DNA of 63,303 bases from CADEFF01 sp964569315 (GCA_964569315.1 CAZMUZ010000007.1:1-63303), one strand, 5' to 3'; counted from the stretch's first letter, positions 24,432 to 34,195 are shown. The notes: generated from the letters alone by a model not told the origin. A program made the numbers and translations.

Positions 24432-27400
24432 GCGGCGACCGCGGCAAGCTGGTCGAGGATGCCCTGCAGCCCCGCGACGCGCCGCTCCGGCGCGCGCCAG
24501 TCCTGGCGCCAGACGAGCTTGTGGTCCGGCCGGAGGCTGACCTCGTCCTGCCGGCGGTTGATGAAATCGACGAGTTCGGCCGGTTTGGCGAAGCGGTTGC
24601 CGCGGAACGAGAGCACCGCCCCCTTCGGTCCGGCCTCGACCTTCTCGATGCCGGCCTCGCGGCAAAGCTGCTTGATCGCGATGACGCCGAAGAGGTTCTC
24701 GACCTCCGGCGGCAACGTGCCGAAGCGGTCGATCATCTCGGCGGCGAAGGCGTCGATCTCGGCCTTGCCGACCAAGGTCGCGATCCGCCGATAGAGCCCG
24801 AGCCGCACGCCGAGATCGGCCACGTAGCTTTCCGGGATGAGGACCGAGGTGCCGACGCTGATCTGCGGCGTCCAGGCATCCTCCGCCCGGACCGCGCCGC
24901 GCGCTTCCTGCACGGCCTGCTCCAGCATCTGCTGATAGAGCTCGATGCCGACCTCGCGGATATGGCCGGACTGCTCGTCGCCCAGCAGGTTGCCGGCGCC
25001 GCGGATATCGAGGTCGTGGCTCGCAAGCGTGAAGCCGGCGCCGAGCGTATCCAGCGTCTGCATGACCTGGAGCCGCTTCGCGGCGGTCCCCGTCAGAACG
25101 CGGCCCGGCGGCAGGGTGAGATAGGCATAGCCGCGCTGCTTCGAACGGCCGATGCGGCCGCGAAGCTGATAGAGCTGTGCCAGGCCGAACATGTCGGCGC
25201 GATGGATCACCATCGTATTGGCGGTCGGGATGTCGAGGCCCGATTCGATGATGTTGGTCGAGAGCAGCAGGTCGTACTGCCGGTCGTAGAAGGCGGTCAT
25301 CGCCTTCTCGAGCTGGGTCGGGGTGAGCTTGCCGTGCGCCATGACGAACTTGATCTCGGGCACGAGCTTCCGCAGCCGTTCCGCAACCTTGTCGAGATCC
25401 TCGATGCGCGGGCAGACATAGAAGATCTGGCCGCCGCGGAACTGCTCGCGCAGCAGCGCCTCGCGCAGCACCACCGGGTCATAGGGCAGCACGAAGGTGC
25501 GGACGGCGAGCCGGTCCACCGGCGGGGTCGCGATCAGGCTCATCTCGCGCACGCCCGAAAGCGCTAGCTGCAGCGTGCGCGGGATCGGCGTCGCGGTCAG
25601 CGTCAGCACATGGACGTCGGTGCGGAGCTCCTTCAGCCGTTCCTTCTGCGCGACGCCGAAATGCTGCTCCTCGTCCACGATCATCAGGCCGAGATTGGCG
25701 AACTCGATGCTCTTCGCCAGCACGGCATGCGTGCCGACGAGAATGTCGATTTCGCCGGCCTTGAGGCGCTTCTTGACCTCGGCGGCATCGCGCGCCGTCA
25801 CCATCCGGGAGAGCTGCGCGACGCGGATCGGCAGGCCCTGGAACCGCTCGGTGAAGGTCCGCGTATGCTGCCGGCAGAGCAGCGTCGTCGGCGTGACCAC
25901 GGCGACCTGGAAGCCGGAGGCCGCGACGGCGAAGGCCGCCCGCAGCGCCACCTCGGTCTTGCCGAACCCGACATCGCCGCAGACCAGCCGGTCCATGGGA
26001 CGGCCCGCCGCGAGGTCGCCCAGCACCTCGTCGATCGCGCGCTGCTGATCCTCCGTCTCGACATAGGGGAAGCGCGCGCAGAACTCGTCATAGAGCCCTT
26101 CCGGCGGGGAGACCGTCTGGCCGACATGAAGCTGGCGCTGGGCGGCGGTGCGGATCAGGTGCTGGGCGATTTCCCGGATGCGTTGCTTGACCCGCGCCTT
26201 GCGCGACTGCCAGCCCGTGCCGCCGAGCTTGTCGAGCGGAACGGCGGCTTCCTCGGAGCCGAAGCGCGACAGCACCTCGATGTTCTCGACCGGGATATAG
26301 AGCTTGTCGCCGCCGTCATAGATGACCTTGAGGCAGTCATGCGGTGCGCCGCCCACATCGAGCGTCTCCAGCGCCTCGTAGCGGCCGACGCCATGCTCGA
26401 CATGGACCACGAGGTCGCCTTCGGCGAAATGCGCGAGCTCGGCGAGGAACTGATCGGTGCGGCGGCGGCGCTGCGCCGGGCGCGCCAGCCGGTCGCCGAG
26501 GATGTCCTGCTCGGTGACGAGCCCGATGTCCCGCGTCGTGAAGCCATGTTCGATGCCGAGCACCACGAGGCCCGTCACATCCTTCGGCAGCGCCGCGACC
26601 TCCGCCCAGCTCCGGCAGCGCTGCCTGCGGTCGAGCCCGTGCTCGGCGAGCAGATGATCGAGCCGGTCGAGGCTGCCGGCGGTAAAGGCGGCCAGAACGG
26701 GACGACGGCCGTTCCGCTGCTCCGTGCCGAAATGCTCCCGCACCACGGCGTAGAGGTTGGCCTGCGCCTGCGCACGCGCATCGGCGAAGTCGCGCCCTCC
26801 CCGCGCGCCGGCATCCTGCCAGCCGCCCTCCTCCGGCGCCGCGAAGGGCGAGAAGGCGCCGACCGGGCGGTCCTTCGCGACCGCCTTCCACTCGCCGCCG
26901 GCAAGATAGAGCCGCTCGGGCGGCAGCGGCCGGTAGGGCACGCCGCTCGCCTCCTCCGCGCGCTCCAGATCCTTCCGTGCGTTGTAGAAGTCGCGGATCA
27001 TCTCGAGCCGCGCCTCGACCGCCTCGGGGACCTGGTGATCGAGCGTCACCGGCGCGCCCGGCAGATAGTCGAAGAGGGTCGTGAGCCCGTCCGCGAAGAG
27101 CGGCAGCCAATGCTCCATTCCCGCATAGAGCCGTCCGGCGCTCGCGGACTCGTAAAGCGGGTCCTCGCCGGCCGCGGCGCCGAACTCGGCCCGGTAGCCG
27201 GTGCGAAACCGCTCGATCGAGGCCGGGTCGAGCCGCAGCTCGGAGGTCGGCTTGACGATGAAATGCGCGATCGCTTCGGTGCTGCGCTGGCTCAGCGCGT
27301 CGAAGCGCCGGATCGTCTCGATGCTGTCGCCGAAGAAATCGACGCGGATCGGCTGCTCGCTCGCCGGCGGGAAGAGATCGACGATGCCGCCGCGCACCGC

Positions 27401-27880
27401 GAACTCGCCGGTATCGCCGACCGTCTCGGCCCGGACATAACCCTGGGTGGCGAGGAACTGGAGGAGGTCCTGCGGCGAGAGCGCCGCGCCCGGTGACAGC
27501 GCCAGCATGGCATCGGCGAAATAGCTCGGCGGCGGCACGCGCTGCAGCATCGCCGCCACAGTGGTCACCACGAGCCGCGGCCCCTTCGGTTCGGCGCCGG
27601 CAAGCCGGATCAGCGCGTCGATGCGCCGCCCGACGATATCGCGATGCGGCGACACGCGGTCATAGGGCAGGCAGTCCCAGGCCGGAAAGGCGACCAGCTC
27701 GAGGTCGGGCGCGAAGAATCCGATGGCTTCGAGGAGATGCGCGAGCCGCGCGTCGTCGCGCGCGACATGGATCTGCGTGCCCTTGGTCTTTGCCGCGAGC
27801 TCCGTCAGCAGGAGCGCGTCGTAGCCTTCCGGCACACCGGCGATCGGTGCGAGCCCGGGTTTGTCGAGACGGACGTTCAT
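24428..27880 (-). CDS. mfd: Transcription-repair coupling factor
   Basis: This 1150-residue DNA translocase displaces RNA polymerase stalled at lesions and recruits UvrA. The UvrB-like N-terminal module (LAPIAGVPEGYDALLL onward) is followed by the RNA polymerase interaction domain, where DLVVHVEHGVGRYEAL opens. Next come the RecG-like helicase motor with Walker A GDVGFGKTEVALRAAF, VDEEQHFGVAQKERL, TATPIPRTLQLALSG and the RRIGRSKQRGYAYL-type motif VI region, and the C-terminal regulatory domain. Length is normal for the family. Its stop codon lies in the palindromic element at 24327-24431. The sdhE gene is 9 bases upstream, so the two form an operon. Confidence 0.97.
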   Translation of the reverse strand: MNVRLDKPGLAPIAGVPEGYDALLLTELAAKTKGTQIHVARDDARLAHLLEAIGFFAPDLELVAFPAWDCLPYDRVSPHRDIVGRRIDALIRLAGAEPKGPRLVVTTVAAMLQRVPPPSYFADAMLALSPGAALSPQDLLQFLATQGYVRAETVGDTGEFAVRGGIVDLFPPASEQPIRVDFFGDSIETIRRFDALSQRSTEAIAHFIVKPTSELRLDPASIERFRTGYRAEFGAAAGEDPLYESASAGRLYAGMEHWLPLFADGLTTLFDYLPGAPVTLDHQVPEAVEARLEMIRDFYNARKDLERAEEASGVPYRPLPPERLYLAGGEWKAVAKDRPVGAFSPFAAPEEGGWQDAGARGGRDFADARAQAQANLYAVVREHFGTEQRNGRRPVLAAFTAGSLDRLDHLLAEHGLDRRQRCRSWAEVAALPKDVTGLVVLGIEHGFTTRDIGLVTEQDILGDRLARPAQRRRRTDQFLAELAHFAEGDLVVHVEHGVGRYEALETLDVGGAPHDCLKVIYDGGDKLYIPVENIEVLSRFGSEEAAVPLDKLGGTGWQSRKARVKQRIREIAQHLIRTAAQRQLHVGQTVSPPEGLYDEFCARFPYVETEDQQRAIDEVLGDLAAGRPMDRLVCGDVGFGKTEVALRAAFAVAASGFQVAVVTPTTLLCRQHTRTFTERFQGLPIRVAQLSRMVTARDAAEVKKRLKAGEIDILVGTHAVLAKSIEFANLGLMIVDEEQHFGVAQKERLKELRTDVHVLTLTATPIPRTLQLALSGVREMSLIATPPVDRLAVRTFVLPYDPVVLREALLREQFRGGQIFYVCPRIEDLDKVAERLRKLVPEIKFVMAHGKLTPTQLEKAMTAFYDRQYDLLLSTNIIESGLDIPTANTMVIHRADMFGLAQLYQLRGRIGRSKQRGYAYLTLPPGRVLTGTAAKRLQVMQTLDTLGAGFTLASHDLDIRGAGNLLGDEQSGHIREVGIELYQQMLEQAVQEARGAVRAEDAWTPQISVGTSVLIPESYVADLGVRLGLYRRIATLVGKAEIDAFAAEMIDRFGTLPPEVENLFGVIAIKQLCREAGIEKVEAGPKGAVLSFRGNRFAKPAELVDFINRRQDEVSLRPDHKLVWRQDWRAPERRVAGLQGILDQLAAVAA

Positions 27881-27889
27881 CGGGTCAGG

Positions 27890-28165
27890 TCAAGATGAGA
27901 AACGGCGATGGCAAAAATCGATCACACGACGGAGCGCCGGGCTGTCGAGCTCCTGCGGTACCGGTGCCCGGCCGCTGAGCCAGACGAAGAGCTCCGGGTC
28001 GGGCAGTTCCAGCAGCCGCTCATAGCCGGCCAGCGTGGCTTCGTCGAGTTCCTCCAGATGACGGTCGGCGAAAGGGCCGAGCAGGAGATCCATCTCGCGC
28101 GTTCCCCGATGCCAGCTACGATATCGCAACCGGCCGAGGCGCCCCGCGCGCGATTCCTCCGCCAT
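27890..28165 (-). CDS. sdhE: FAD assembly factor for succinate dehydrogenase
   Basis: This 91-residue protein of the SdhE/Sdh5 family helps attach FAD covalently to SdhA. The family motif is RYRSWHRGTREMDLLLGPFAD (here at about 12-32), in which RGTREMD is the flavinylation loop; LDEATLAGYERLLELPDPELFVWL follows. The ATG at 28165 has GAGGAGAG upstream; a much longer open frame through the opposite-strand recG gene is only a shadow. It is co-transcribed with mfd, an arrangement common in alphaproteobacteria. Confidence 0.93.
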   Translation of the reverse strand: MAEESRAGRLGRLRYRSWHRGTREMDLLLGPFADRHLEELDEATLAGYERLLELPDPELFVWLSGRAPVPQELDSPALRRVIDFCHRRFSS

Positions 28166-28339
28166 GGCTGATCTCTCCTCGCTGACGCCGGTCCCCCGAC
28201 GCCGGTTTCCGGCCGAATCGGCAACGCCGCGAGCGCGGCGGCAGCGGCCTGCGCCGTGACCTCTCGGAGGAACCCGCGGTAGGATATATAGGGTCACACC
28301 CGGCCTGTCAGCCACCGACCGCGCGGAATCGCCACGCCC

Positions 28340-30421
28340 TTGCGACCGGATATCCTCTTCCCCCTGTTCGCGCCGGTCACCTCGCTGCCGGGCATCGGGC
28401 CGCGCTTCGCCAAGCTCTTCGCGAAGCTGGTCGGCGAGAAGGTCGTCGACCTCTGCTGGCACCGGCCGAGCGGCATCGTCGACCGGCGGCTTTCCCCGAA
28501 ACTCGCCGATGCGCCCGAGAATGGGATCGTCACCCTGACGGTCATCGTCGGGCGGCACAGGAAGCCGGCCAGCGCGCGCCTGCCCTGGAAGGTCCGCTGC
28601 AGCGACGAGACCGGCACGATCGATCTCGTCTTCTTTAACGCCAAGGAAGACTACCTCGCCAAAACCTTGCCGGAGGGCGAGACCCGGGTGGTGAGCGGCC
28701 GGGTCGAGCGCTATGGCAGCGAGCTGCAGATGATCCATCCAGACCATATCGTGAAGCCGGACGAGATCGACCGGCTCCTGCGGATCGAGCCCACCTACCC
28801 CCTGACGGCGGGGCTGACCCCGAAGCTCGTCGGTCGCGCGGTGCAGGCGGCGGTCGAGCGGGCGCCGGCCCTCTCCGAATGGCTGGACCCGGCCTTTCAA
28901 TCGCGGCGCGGCTGGACGGGCTGGCAGGAGAGCCTGCGCCGGCTCCATGCGCCGCAATCCGTGGACGACCTGTCGCCGGAGCGGCCGGAGCGGGCGCGGC
29001 TCGCCTATGACGAGCTGCTCGCGAACCAGATCGCCCTCGCGCTGGTCCGGCTGCAGCAGAAGCGCCGGTCGGGCCGGCGTCTTGCGGGCGATGGCAGCCT
29101 CCGCGAGCGGCTCGTCGCGGCGCTGCCCTACCGGCTTACCGCCTCGCAAGCCCACGCGATCGAGGAGATCGCCCGGGACATGGCGGCGCCGGCGCCGATG
29201 GTGCGGCTGCTGCAAGGCGATGTCGGCAGCGGCAAGACCGTCGTGGCGCTGCTCGCCATGGCGGTTGCGGCCGAGGCCGGGGCGCAGGCGGCGCTGCTCG
29301 CCCCGACCGAGATCCTGGCCCGGCAGCATTTCGCGACCATCGAGCCGCTGGCGCGCGCGGCCGGCATCGAGATCGCGCTGCTGACCGGCCGCGATCGGGG
29401 CAAGGCGCGCGCCGGGATCCTCGCCGGCCTCGCCGAGGGCCGCCTTCGTCTCGCGGTCGGGACCCATGCCCTGCTGCAGGAGGATGTCGAGTTCGAGGAC
29501 CTCGGCCTCGCGGTGGTGGACGAGCAGCATCGCTTCGGCGTGCATCAGCGCCTGCTGCTCGCGGAGAAGGGCCAGTCGCCGGATGTGCTGGTGATGACGG
29601 CGACGCCGATCCCGCGCACCCTGATGATGACCGCCTATGGCGATCTCGAGACCTCGCGCCTCACGGAGAAGCCGGCCGGCCGGCGGCCGATCGACACGCG
29701 CACGCTTCCGCTCGAGCGGCTCGAGGAGGTCATCGGCGGCGTCGAGCGCGCCATCCGGCAGGGCGCGCGGGTCTACTGGATCTGCCCCCTGGTGCAGGAA
29801 TCGGAGCTGGTGGACCTCGCTAATGCGGAAGCGCGGGCCGCGGACCTCAGGCGCCGGTTGGGGCCGCGCATCGGCCTCGTCCATGGCCAGCAGAAGGCGG
29901 CGGAGCGCGACGCCGCCATGGCGGGCTTCGCCGCGGGCGAGATCGACCTGCTGGTCGCGACCACGGTGGTCGAGGTCGGCGTCGATGTGCCCGCGGCCAC
30001 CGTGATGGTGATCGAGCATGCGGAACGCTTCGGCCTCGCCCAGCTCCATCAGCTTCGCGGCCGGATCGGCCGCAGCGACAAGCCTTCGACCTGCCTTCTG
30101 CTCTATCAGGCCCCGCTCGGCGAAACCGCCAGGGCGCGGCTCAGGATCATGCGCGAGACGGACGACGGCTTCCGCATCGCGGAGGAAGATCTGCGGCTGC
30201 GTGGTGCCGGCGAGCTGCTCGGCACGCGGCAGAGCGGCATGCCCGAGTTCCGCCTCGCCGATCTCGCCGTCCATGGCGAGCTGCTGGCCGCCGCGCGCGA
30301 CGACGCGAAGCTCATCCTCGAACGCGACCCGGACCTCGCCAGCCCGCGCGGCAAGGCGCTGCGGACCTTGCTCTATCTCTTCGAGCGGGACGCGGTGGTG
30401 AAGACGCTGCGCTCCGGCTAG
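28340..30421 (+). CDS. recG: ATP-dependent DNA helicase RecG
   Basis: This 693-residue branch-migration helicase regresses stalled forks and processes Holliday junctions. The wedge (OB) domain is N-terminal, and LFAPVTSLPGIGPRFAKLF is the usual opening. The motor has Walker A GDVGSGKTVVALLAM, DEQH box VVDEQHRFGVHQR, TATPIPRTLMMTAYGD, and the QLHQLRGRIGRSDKPSTC motif VI. Translation starts at TTG 28340, supported by the normal RecG N-terminus MRPDILFPLFA. It is divergent from sdhE-mfd. Its TAG overlaps the stop of the next, convergent gene. Confidence 0.95.
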   Translation: MRPDILFPLFAPVTSLPGIGPRFAKLFAKLVGEKVVDLCWHRPSGIVDRRLSPKLADAPENGIVTLTVIVGRHRKPASARLPWKVRCSDETGTIDLVFFNAKEDYLAKTLPEGETRVVSGRVERYGSELQMIHPDHIVKPDEIDRLLRIEPTYPLTAGLTPKLVGRAVQAAVERAPALSEWLDPAFQSRRGWTGWQESLRRLHAPQSVDDLSPERPERARLAYDELLANQIALALVRLQQKRRSGRRLAGDGSLRERLVAALPYRLTASQAHAIEEIARDMAAPAPMVRLLQGDVGSGKTVVALLAMAVAAEAGAQAALLAPTEILARQHFATIEPLARAAGIEIALLTGRDRGKARAGILAGLAEGRLRLAVGTHALLQEDVEFEDLGLAVVDEQHRFGVHQRLLLAEKGQSPDVLVMTATPIPRTLMMTAYGDLETSRLTEKPAGRRPIDTRTLPLERLEEVIGGVERAIRQGARVYWICPLVQESELVDLANAEARAADLRRRLGPRIGLVHGQQKAAERDAAMAGFAAGEIDLLVATTVVEVGVDVPAATVMVIEHAERFGLAQLHQLRGRIGRSDKPSTCLLLYQAPLGETARARLRIMRETDDGFRIAEEDLRLRGAGELLGTRQSGMPEFRLADLAVHGELLAAARDDAKLILERDPDLASPRGKALRTLLYLFERDAVVKTLRSG

Positions 30422-31149
30422 GAAGCGGCGCTTTTTGGCGGCGCGAGCCCCGGCTGGCGCTCTTCCGGCGTACGACGGTCCGGCGGCGTCACGATGCCGC
30501 CCGACACCACCATCTTGATCCCCTCCTCCACCGACATATGCAGGGGCACGATGTCGGAGCGCGGCACGAAGAGGAGAAAGCCCGAGGTCGGGTTCGGCGT
30601 CGTCGGCACGAAGATGTTGACGATTTCCTCGCGCGCAAGCTCCTGGATCTCGCCCTCGGTCGTGCCGGTGATGAAGCCGATGACCCAGGCGTCGCGGCGC
30701 GGATACTCGACCAGCACCACCTCGCGGAAGGCCGTGGCCTTGTGGGCGAGCACCGTCTCGAAAATCTGCTTGGTCGCCGAATAGACGCCGCGGATGACGG
30801 GCATGCGGTTGAGCAGCCGCTCGCTCACCGACAGGAAGAGCCGGCCCAGCACGCCCGCGGTGATGGCGCCGATCGCCGTCAGCCCCACCAGCACGATGAC
30901 GAGCCCGAGGCCGGGCACGCTGAAGGGCAGGTAGTTCTCCGGGTTGTAGTGCGCCGGCAGCAGCGGGATCACCTGCCGGTCGACCCAGGCGATGAAGGCC
31001 CAGGCGATATAGATCGTGATGCCGAGCGGTGCGGTGATCAGGATTCCGGCGAGGAAATAGGCCCTGAGCCGTGCCGCCAGCCGCACGCGATGGGACCGGT
31101 GCGGCAGCGCCGGCGACCGCTTCTCCAGCTCTTCGGAACGGCGCTCCAT
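30418..31149 (-). CDS. DUF502 membrane protein
   Basis: This 243-residue inner-membrane protein of the DUF502 family has two transmembrane helices (about 28-52 and 72-97) with APLGITIYIAWAFIAWVD, then a soluble domain with GVYSATKQIFETVL, EVVLVEYPRRDAWVIGFITG and VPTTPNPTSGFLLFVPRSD. The family is conserved near recG in alphaproteobacteria, but its function is unknown. The stop codons of this gene and recG share bases 30418-30421. AGAGGGTCAGG precedes the ATG. Confidence 0.92.
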   Translation of the reverse strand: MERRSEELEKRSPALPHRSHRVRLAARLRAYFLAGILITAPLGITIYIAWAFIAWVDRQVIPLLPAHYNPENYLPFSVPGLGLVIVLVGLTAIGAITAGVLGRLFLSVSERLLNRMPVIRGVYSATKQIFETVLAHKATAFREVVLVEYPRRDAWVIGFITGTTEGEIQELAREEIVNIFVPTTPNPTSGFLLFVPRSDIVPLHMSVEEGIKMVVSGGIVTPPDRRTPEERQPGLAPPKSAAS

Positions 31150-31382
31150 CCTGACCCTCTGCTCCCGTCGATCGGATCGTCAGCCTGCCTCGAATATAGG
31201 CAAGCCGGCGCGGCATTGAAACCGACCGCCTGGGAAACCGACCGCCCGCAGCGCCCTCCCGATTCGCTCGCCGAGCTGTGATCGGCGAGGGCCTTGCTTC
31301 CCCGCGGGCGCAGTCCAGAATCGCCGCCGAGCGAGAGCTTCCCGACTTCCCGAATTTCAGCCTGCCTTGCGAGGACGCACCC

Positions 31383-32429
31383 ATGGTCGTCGACCCGCAC
31401 CTTCTCGCCCTGGCGACGGCGGTGCCGTCCTTCGTCATGCGGCAGGGCGATATCGCCGCGCTCGCGCCGCGGCTCTTCGACCGCAGCCTTTCGGAGATCG
31501 ACCGGCTGCTGCCGACCTACGACAATGCCGGCATCGCGACGCGCTATTCCTGCATGCCGCTCGACTGGTACCTCGAGCCGCATGGCTGGAAGGAGCGCTC
31601 GGCGCTCTTCCGGGAACATGGCGTCGCGCTGATGGCCGAAGCGGCCGGTCGCTGTCTCGAGCGGGCCGGGATCGATGCGAGCGACGTGGATGCGCTGATC
31701 GCGGTGTCGACCACCGGCATCGCGACCCCCAGCCTCGACGCGCTGCTGATGGAGCGCCTGCCCTTCCGCCGCAATCTCGTGCGGCTCCCGATCTTCGGCC
31801 TCGGCTGCGCGGGCGGCGTGCTCGGCCTCGCCCGCGGCGCCGCACTCGCCCGCGCCGAGCCCGGCAGCCGCGTTCTGGTGCTGGTGGCCGAGCTCTGCGC
31901 CCTCACCTTCCGACATGGCGATAACTCCAAGAGCAACGTGATCGCGAGCGCCCTCTTCGGCGACGGCGCCGCGGCGGCGCTCGTCGGCACGGCCGGCGAC
32001 GGCCCCCGCTTCGGGCCGGGCGGCGAGCATACCTGGCCCGACACCCTCGAGATCATGGGCTGGCACATCGAGGAGGACGGGCTCGGCGTGCTGTTCTCGC
32101 GCGACATCCCGGCCTTCGTCCGCAGCCGCCTCCTCGAGGCGACCGACGAGTTCCTCGAACGGCACGGCCTGTCGCTCGGGGACATCGATCGGTTCTGCTG
32201 CCATCCGGGCGGGGCGAAGGTGCTGGACGCGCTCGAGGCGAGCTTCGGCCTCGCCCCCGACGCCATGACCGAGGCGCGCCAGGTGCTGCGCGACTACGGC
32301 AACATGTCGGCGGCGACGGTGCTGTTCGTGCTGGAGCGCATGCTCCGCCATTCGCGCCGGGGCCGTTTCCTGCTGTCCTCCCTCGGGCCCGGCTTCACCG
32401 CGGCCTTCCAGCTCCTGGGCAGCGCGTGA
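31383..32429 (+). CDS. Type III polyketide synthase (chalcone/alkylpyrone synthase family)
   Basis: This 348-residue condensing enzyme is predicted to extend an acyl-CoA starter with malonyl-CoA to an alkylpyrone, alkylresorcinol or similar product. The catalytic triad is visible: Cys in GLGCAGGVLGLARG, His in CCHPGGAKVLDALE, and Asn in DYGNMSAATVLFVLE. The end, LLSSLGPGFTAAFQLL, is the usual GPG-containing C-terminal loop. The start ATG 31383 follows GAGGACG. Its stop overlaps the GTG of the methyltransferase gene, the same pairing as bpsA-bpsB in Bacillus subtilis. Confidence 0.92.
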   Translation: MVVDPHLLALATAVPSFVMRQGDIAALAPRLFDRSLSEIDRLLPTYDNAGIATRYSCMPLDWYLEPHGWKERSALFREHGVALMAEAAGRCLERAGIDASDVDALIAVSTTGIATPSLDALLMERLPFRRNLVRLPIFGLGCAGGVLGLARGAALARAEPGSRVLVLVAELCALTFRHGDNSKSNVIASALFGDGAAAALVGTAGDGPRFGPGGEHTWPDTLEIMGWHIEEDGLGVLFSRDIPAFVRSRLLEATDEFLERHGLSLGDIDRFCCHPGGAKVLDALEASFGLAPDAMTEARQVLRDYGNMSAATVLFVLERMLRHSRRGRFLLSSLGPGFTAAFQLLGSA

Positions 32430-32929
32430 CTCTCGTCCAGGCCGTGCTGCTCTTCGTCTCGCTGCAGCGGTTGGCGGAGCTGATCCATGCGCGCCGCAAC
32501 GAGGCGCGGCTGCGGGCGGCGGGCGGCATCGAGCACGGGGCGGGTCACTATCCGCTGGTCATCGGCCTGCATGCGGCCTGGCTCGCGTCGCTCTGGATCT
32601 GGATTCCGCCCGATGCGCCCGTCGTCTGGTGGGCGCTCGGCGCCTACGCGGTCGCCGAGATCTTCCGGCTCTGGGTGCTGGTTTCGCTCGGCCGCTGGTG
32701 GACGACGCGGATCATCACCCTGCCCGGCGCCCCGCTGGTGCGGCGCGGCCCCTATCGCCTGATGCGCCATCCCAACTATGCGGTCGTGGTCGTCGAGATC
32801 GCGCTGCTGCCGCTCGCCTTCGGCGCCTGGCGGATCGCGCTCGTCTTCTCGCTGCTCAATGCGCTGATCCTCGCCTGGCGCATTCCCATCGAGGCGCGGG
32901 CCCTCGCCGACCGGCAAAAGCTCGTCTGA
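32426..32929 (+). CDS. Isoprenylcysteine carboxyl methyltransferase-family protein
   Basis: This 167-residue integral membrane methyltransferase of the ICMT/PEMT type has four transmembrane helices and the SAM-binding motif RRGPYRLMRHPNYAVVVVE near residues 109-127. GTG 32426 overlaps the polyketide synthase stop as GTGA, so translation is coupled. In B. subtilis the equivalent BpsB methylates the alkylpyrone made by BpsA. A similar O-methylation of the membrane-embedded polyketide is the best prediction here. Confidence 0.9.
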   Translation: MTLVQAVLLFVSLQRLAELIHARRNEARLRAAGGIEHGAGHYPLVIGLHAAWLASLWIWIPPDAPVVWWALGAYAVAEIFRLWVLVSLGRWWTTRIITLPGAPLVRRGPYRLMRHPNYAVVVVEIALLPLAFGAWRIALVFSLLNALILAWRIPIEARALADRQKLV

Positions 32930-32931
32930 GG

Positions 32932-33543
32932 TCAGCCCTTCGGCGGGAAGGTGGTCGCGGCGTAGCGCTTTCGCATCTGCTCGATCGTGGCGGCGGCGTC
33001 GAGGCTGTTCGCGTCCGCCGTCTCCTCGAACTTGACGATCAGCCTGACGCTGACCCGGGCCGAGGCGGACGGGCGAGAGACATACGGCTCGTCGATGTAC
33101 CAGGGATAGGCGCCATAGCCGTACTGATAGGGGAACCAGGGTCGCGGATAGCCGTACCAGCCGAATCCCATCAGCGGCGGATAGCTGCGATAGCTGCGCG
33201 TCGTGACGTCGATATCCGCGTCGCGATGATCCTGTTCGACCTTCAGCGCCGCATAGTCCTTTTCCACGGCAAGCTGGGCGGCATGCCAGAGGGCGAGGTC
33301 GTAGCTCCGCTGCTTCGCCGCCTCGATCGCGATCTCGCGGTCGGATCGGTTGGTCGAAACCCGGAGCCGAGGCTCCACATAGCGGACCTCGTAGCGATTG
33401 TCGGAGAGCCGCATGTCGCTATAGCCGTAGTCGCCGGCCGAGCCGAGCGACACCATGGCCGGCCGCGGCGGCGAATAGCTGTTGCTGCAGCCGGCGAGGC
33501 CGAGCAGAAGCACGGCGCAGAGGATCCGGACCGTCATCGCCAT
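32932..33543 (-). CDS. Lipoprotein, CC0125/CC1285-like
   Basis: This is a 203-residue lipoprotein. The signal ends at lipobox LLGLAGC (Cys19) after a short positively charged start. Mature features are NRYEVRYVEPRLRVSTNRSD and a long helix-rich stretch QRSYDLALWHAAQLAVEKDY, which match the CC0125/CC1285 lipoprotein family in shape. A Tyr/Pro/Gly-rich region (PLMGFGWYGYPRPWFPYQYG) follows. ATG 33543 is the likely start; another ATG is two codons downstream. Function is unknown; outer-membrane attachment is expected. It converges with the methyltransferase gene with a 2-base gap. Confidence 0.75.
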   Translation of the reverse strand: MAMTVRILCAVLLLGLAGCSNSYSPPRPAMVSLGSAGDYGYSDMRLSDNRYEVRYVEPRLRVSTNRSDREIAIEAAKQRSYDLALWHAAQLAVEKDYAALKVEQDHRDADIDVTTRSYRSYPPLMGFGWYGYPRPWFPYQYGYGAYPWYIDEPYVSRPSASARVSVRLIVKFEETADANSLDAAATIEQMRKRYAATTFPPKG

Positions 33544-33703
33544 GCCACGAGAATATCGCGGGCGGCCGGCGTCGCGGAAGACCGATAACAACTCCGTGAC
33601 CTGGGCGGTTCGCCGCCGCTGCCCACTGTTTGGCCGAAACCGCATCCACTAAGCTCAGGCCCGCAACGATCGGTTTGCGCCAACCATGTCAGGGGACAAC
33701 GCC

Positions 33704-34195
33704 ATGCGTCTTAGGAAACTGATGGTGCCTGCGCTCTGCGCCGCCGCCGCGCTTGCGGTGCTGGCGGTCGTGGCCGAGCGGAGCAGCGCCCAAGATGCCG
33801 TCATCGCGCAGCGGCAAGAGGCCATGAAGGGCATGGGCGGCCAGATGAAGATCATCAACGCCTATGTCGAGAAGGGCGAAGGCGATCCCGCGGCGGTCGC
33901 GGCGGCGGCCATGCAGATCCAGGAAACCTCCGGCAAGATCCCGGGCCTCTTCCCCGCGGGCACCAGCATGGAAGACCAACCCGGCGACGGCGAATCGAAG
34001 AACGGAGCGAAGCCGGCGATCTGGGAAAACCGGGCGGCCTTCGAAGCCGCCGCCGCGAAGCTCGGCGACCTCGCCGGCGCCACGGCCGCCGCGGCCGAAG
34101 GCGGCGACAAGCAGGGCATCACCGACGCCTTCACCGCGCTCGGCAAGGATGGCTGCGGCGGCTGCCACTCGCAGTTCCGCCAGAAGACGAGCTGA
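33704..34195 (+). CDS. Cytochrome c' (class II cytochrome c)
   Basis: This 163-residue periplasmic haem protein has a signal peptide (residues 1-30, ending SSAQ) and a four-helix cytochrome c' fold with the haem-binding CGGCH near the C-terminus (C151, C154, H155), as the class requires. The first helix has the MKGMGGQMKIINAYVE sequence, in which a Met or other residue lies at the distal side. It would bind NO or carry electrons in the periplasm. ATG 33704 (MRLRKLM) is preferred to the ATG at 33686 because of the AGGGGAC ribosome binding site. A strong hairpin follows the stop. Confidence 0.9.
   Translation: MRLRKLMVPALCAAAALAVLAVVAERSSAQDAVIAQRQEAMKGMGGQMKIINAYVEKGEGDPAAVAAAAMQIQETSGKIPGLFPAGTSMEDQPGDGESKNGAKPAIWENRAAFEAAAAKLGDLAGATAAAAEGGDKQGITDAFTALGKDGCGGCHSQFRQKTS

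Noticed and set aside
27890..31438. A very long minus-strand open frame across recG
   Set aside because: Only its last 91 codons (sdhE) match a protein family. The rest lies opposite recG and DUF502 genes and is the mirror frame of high-GC codons.
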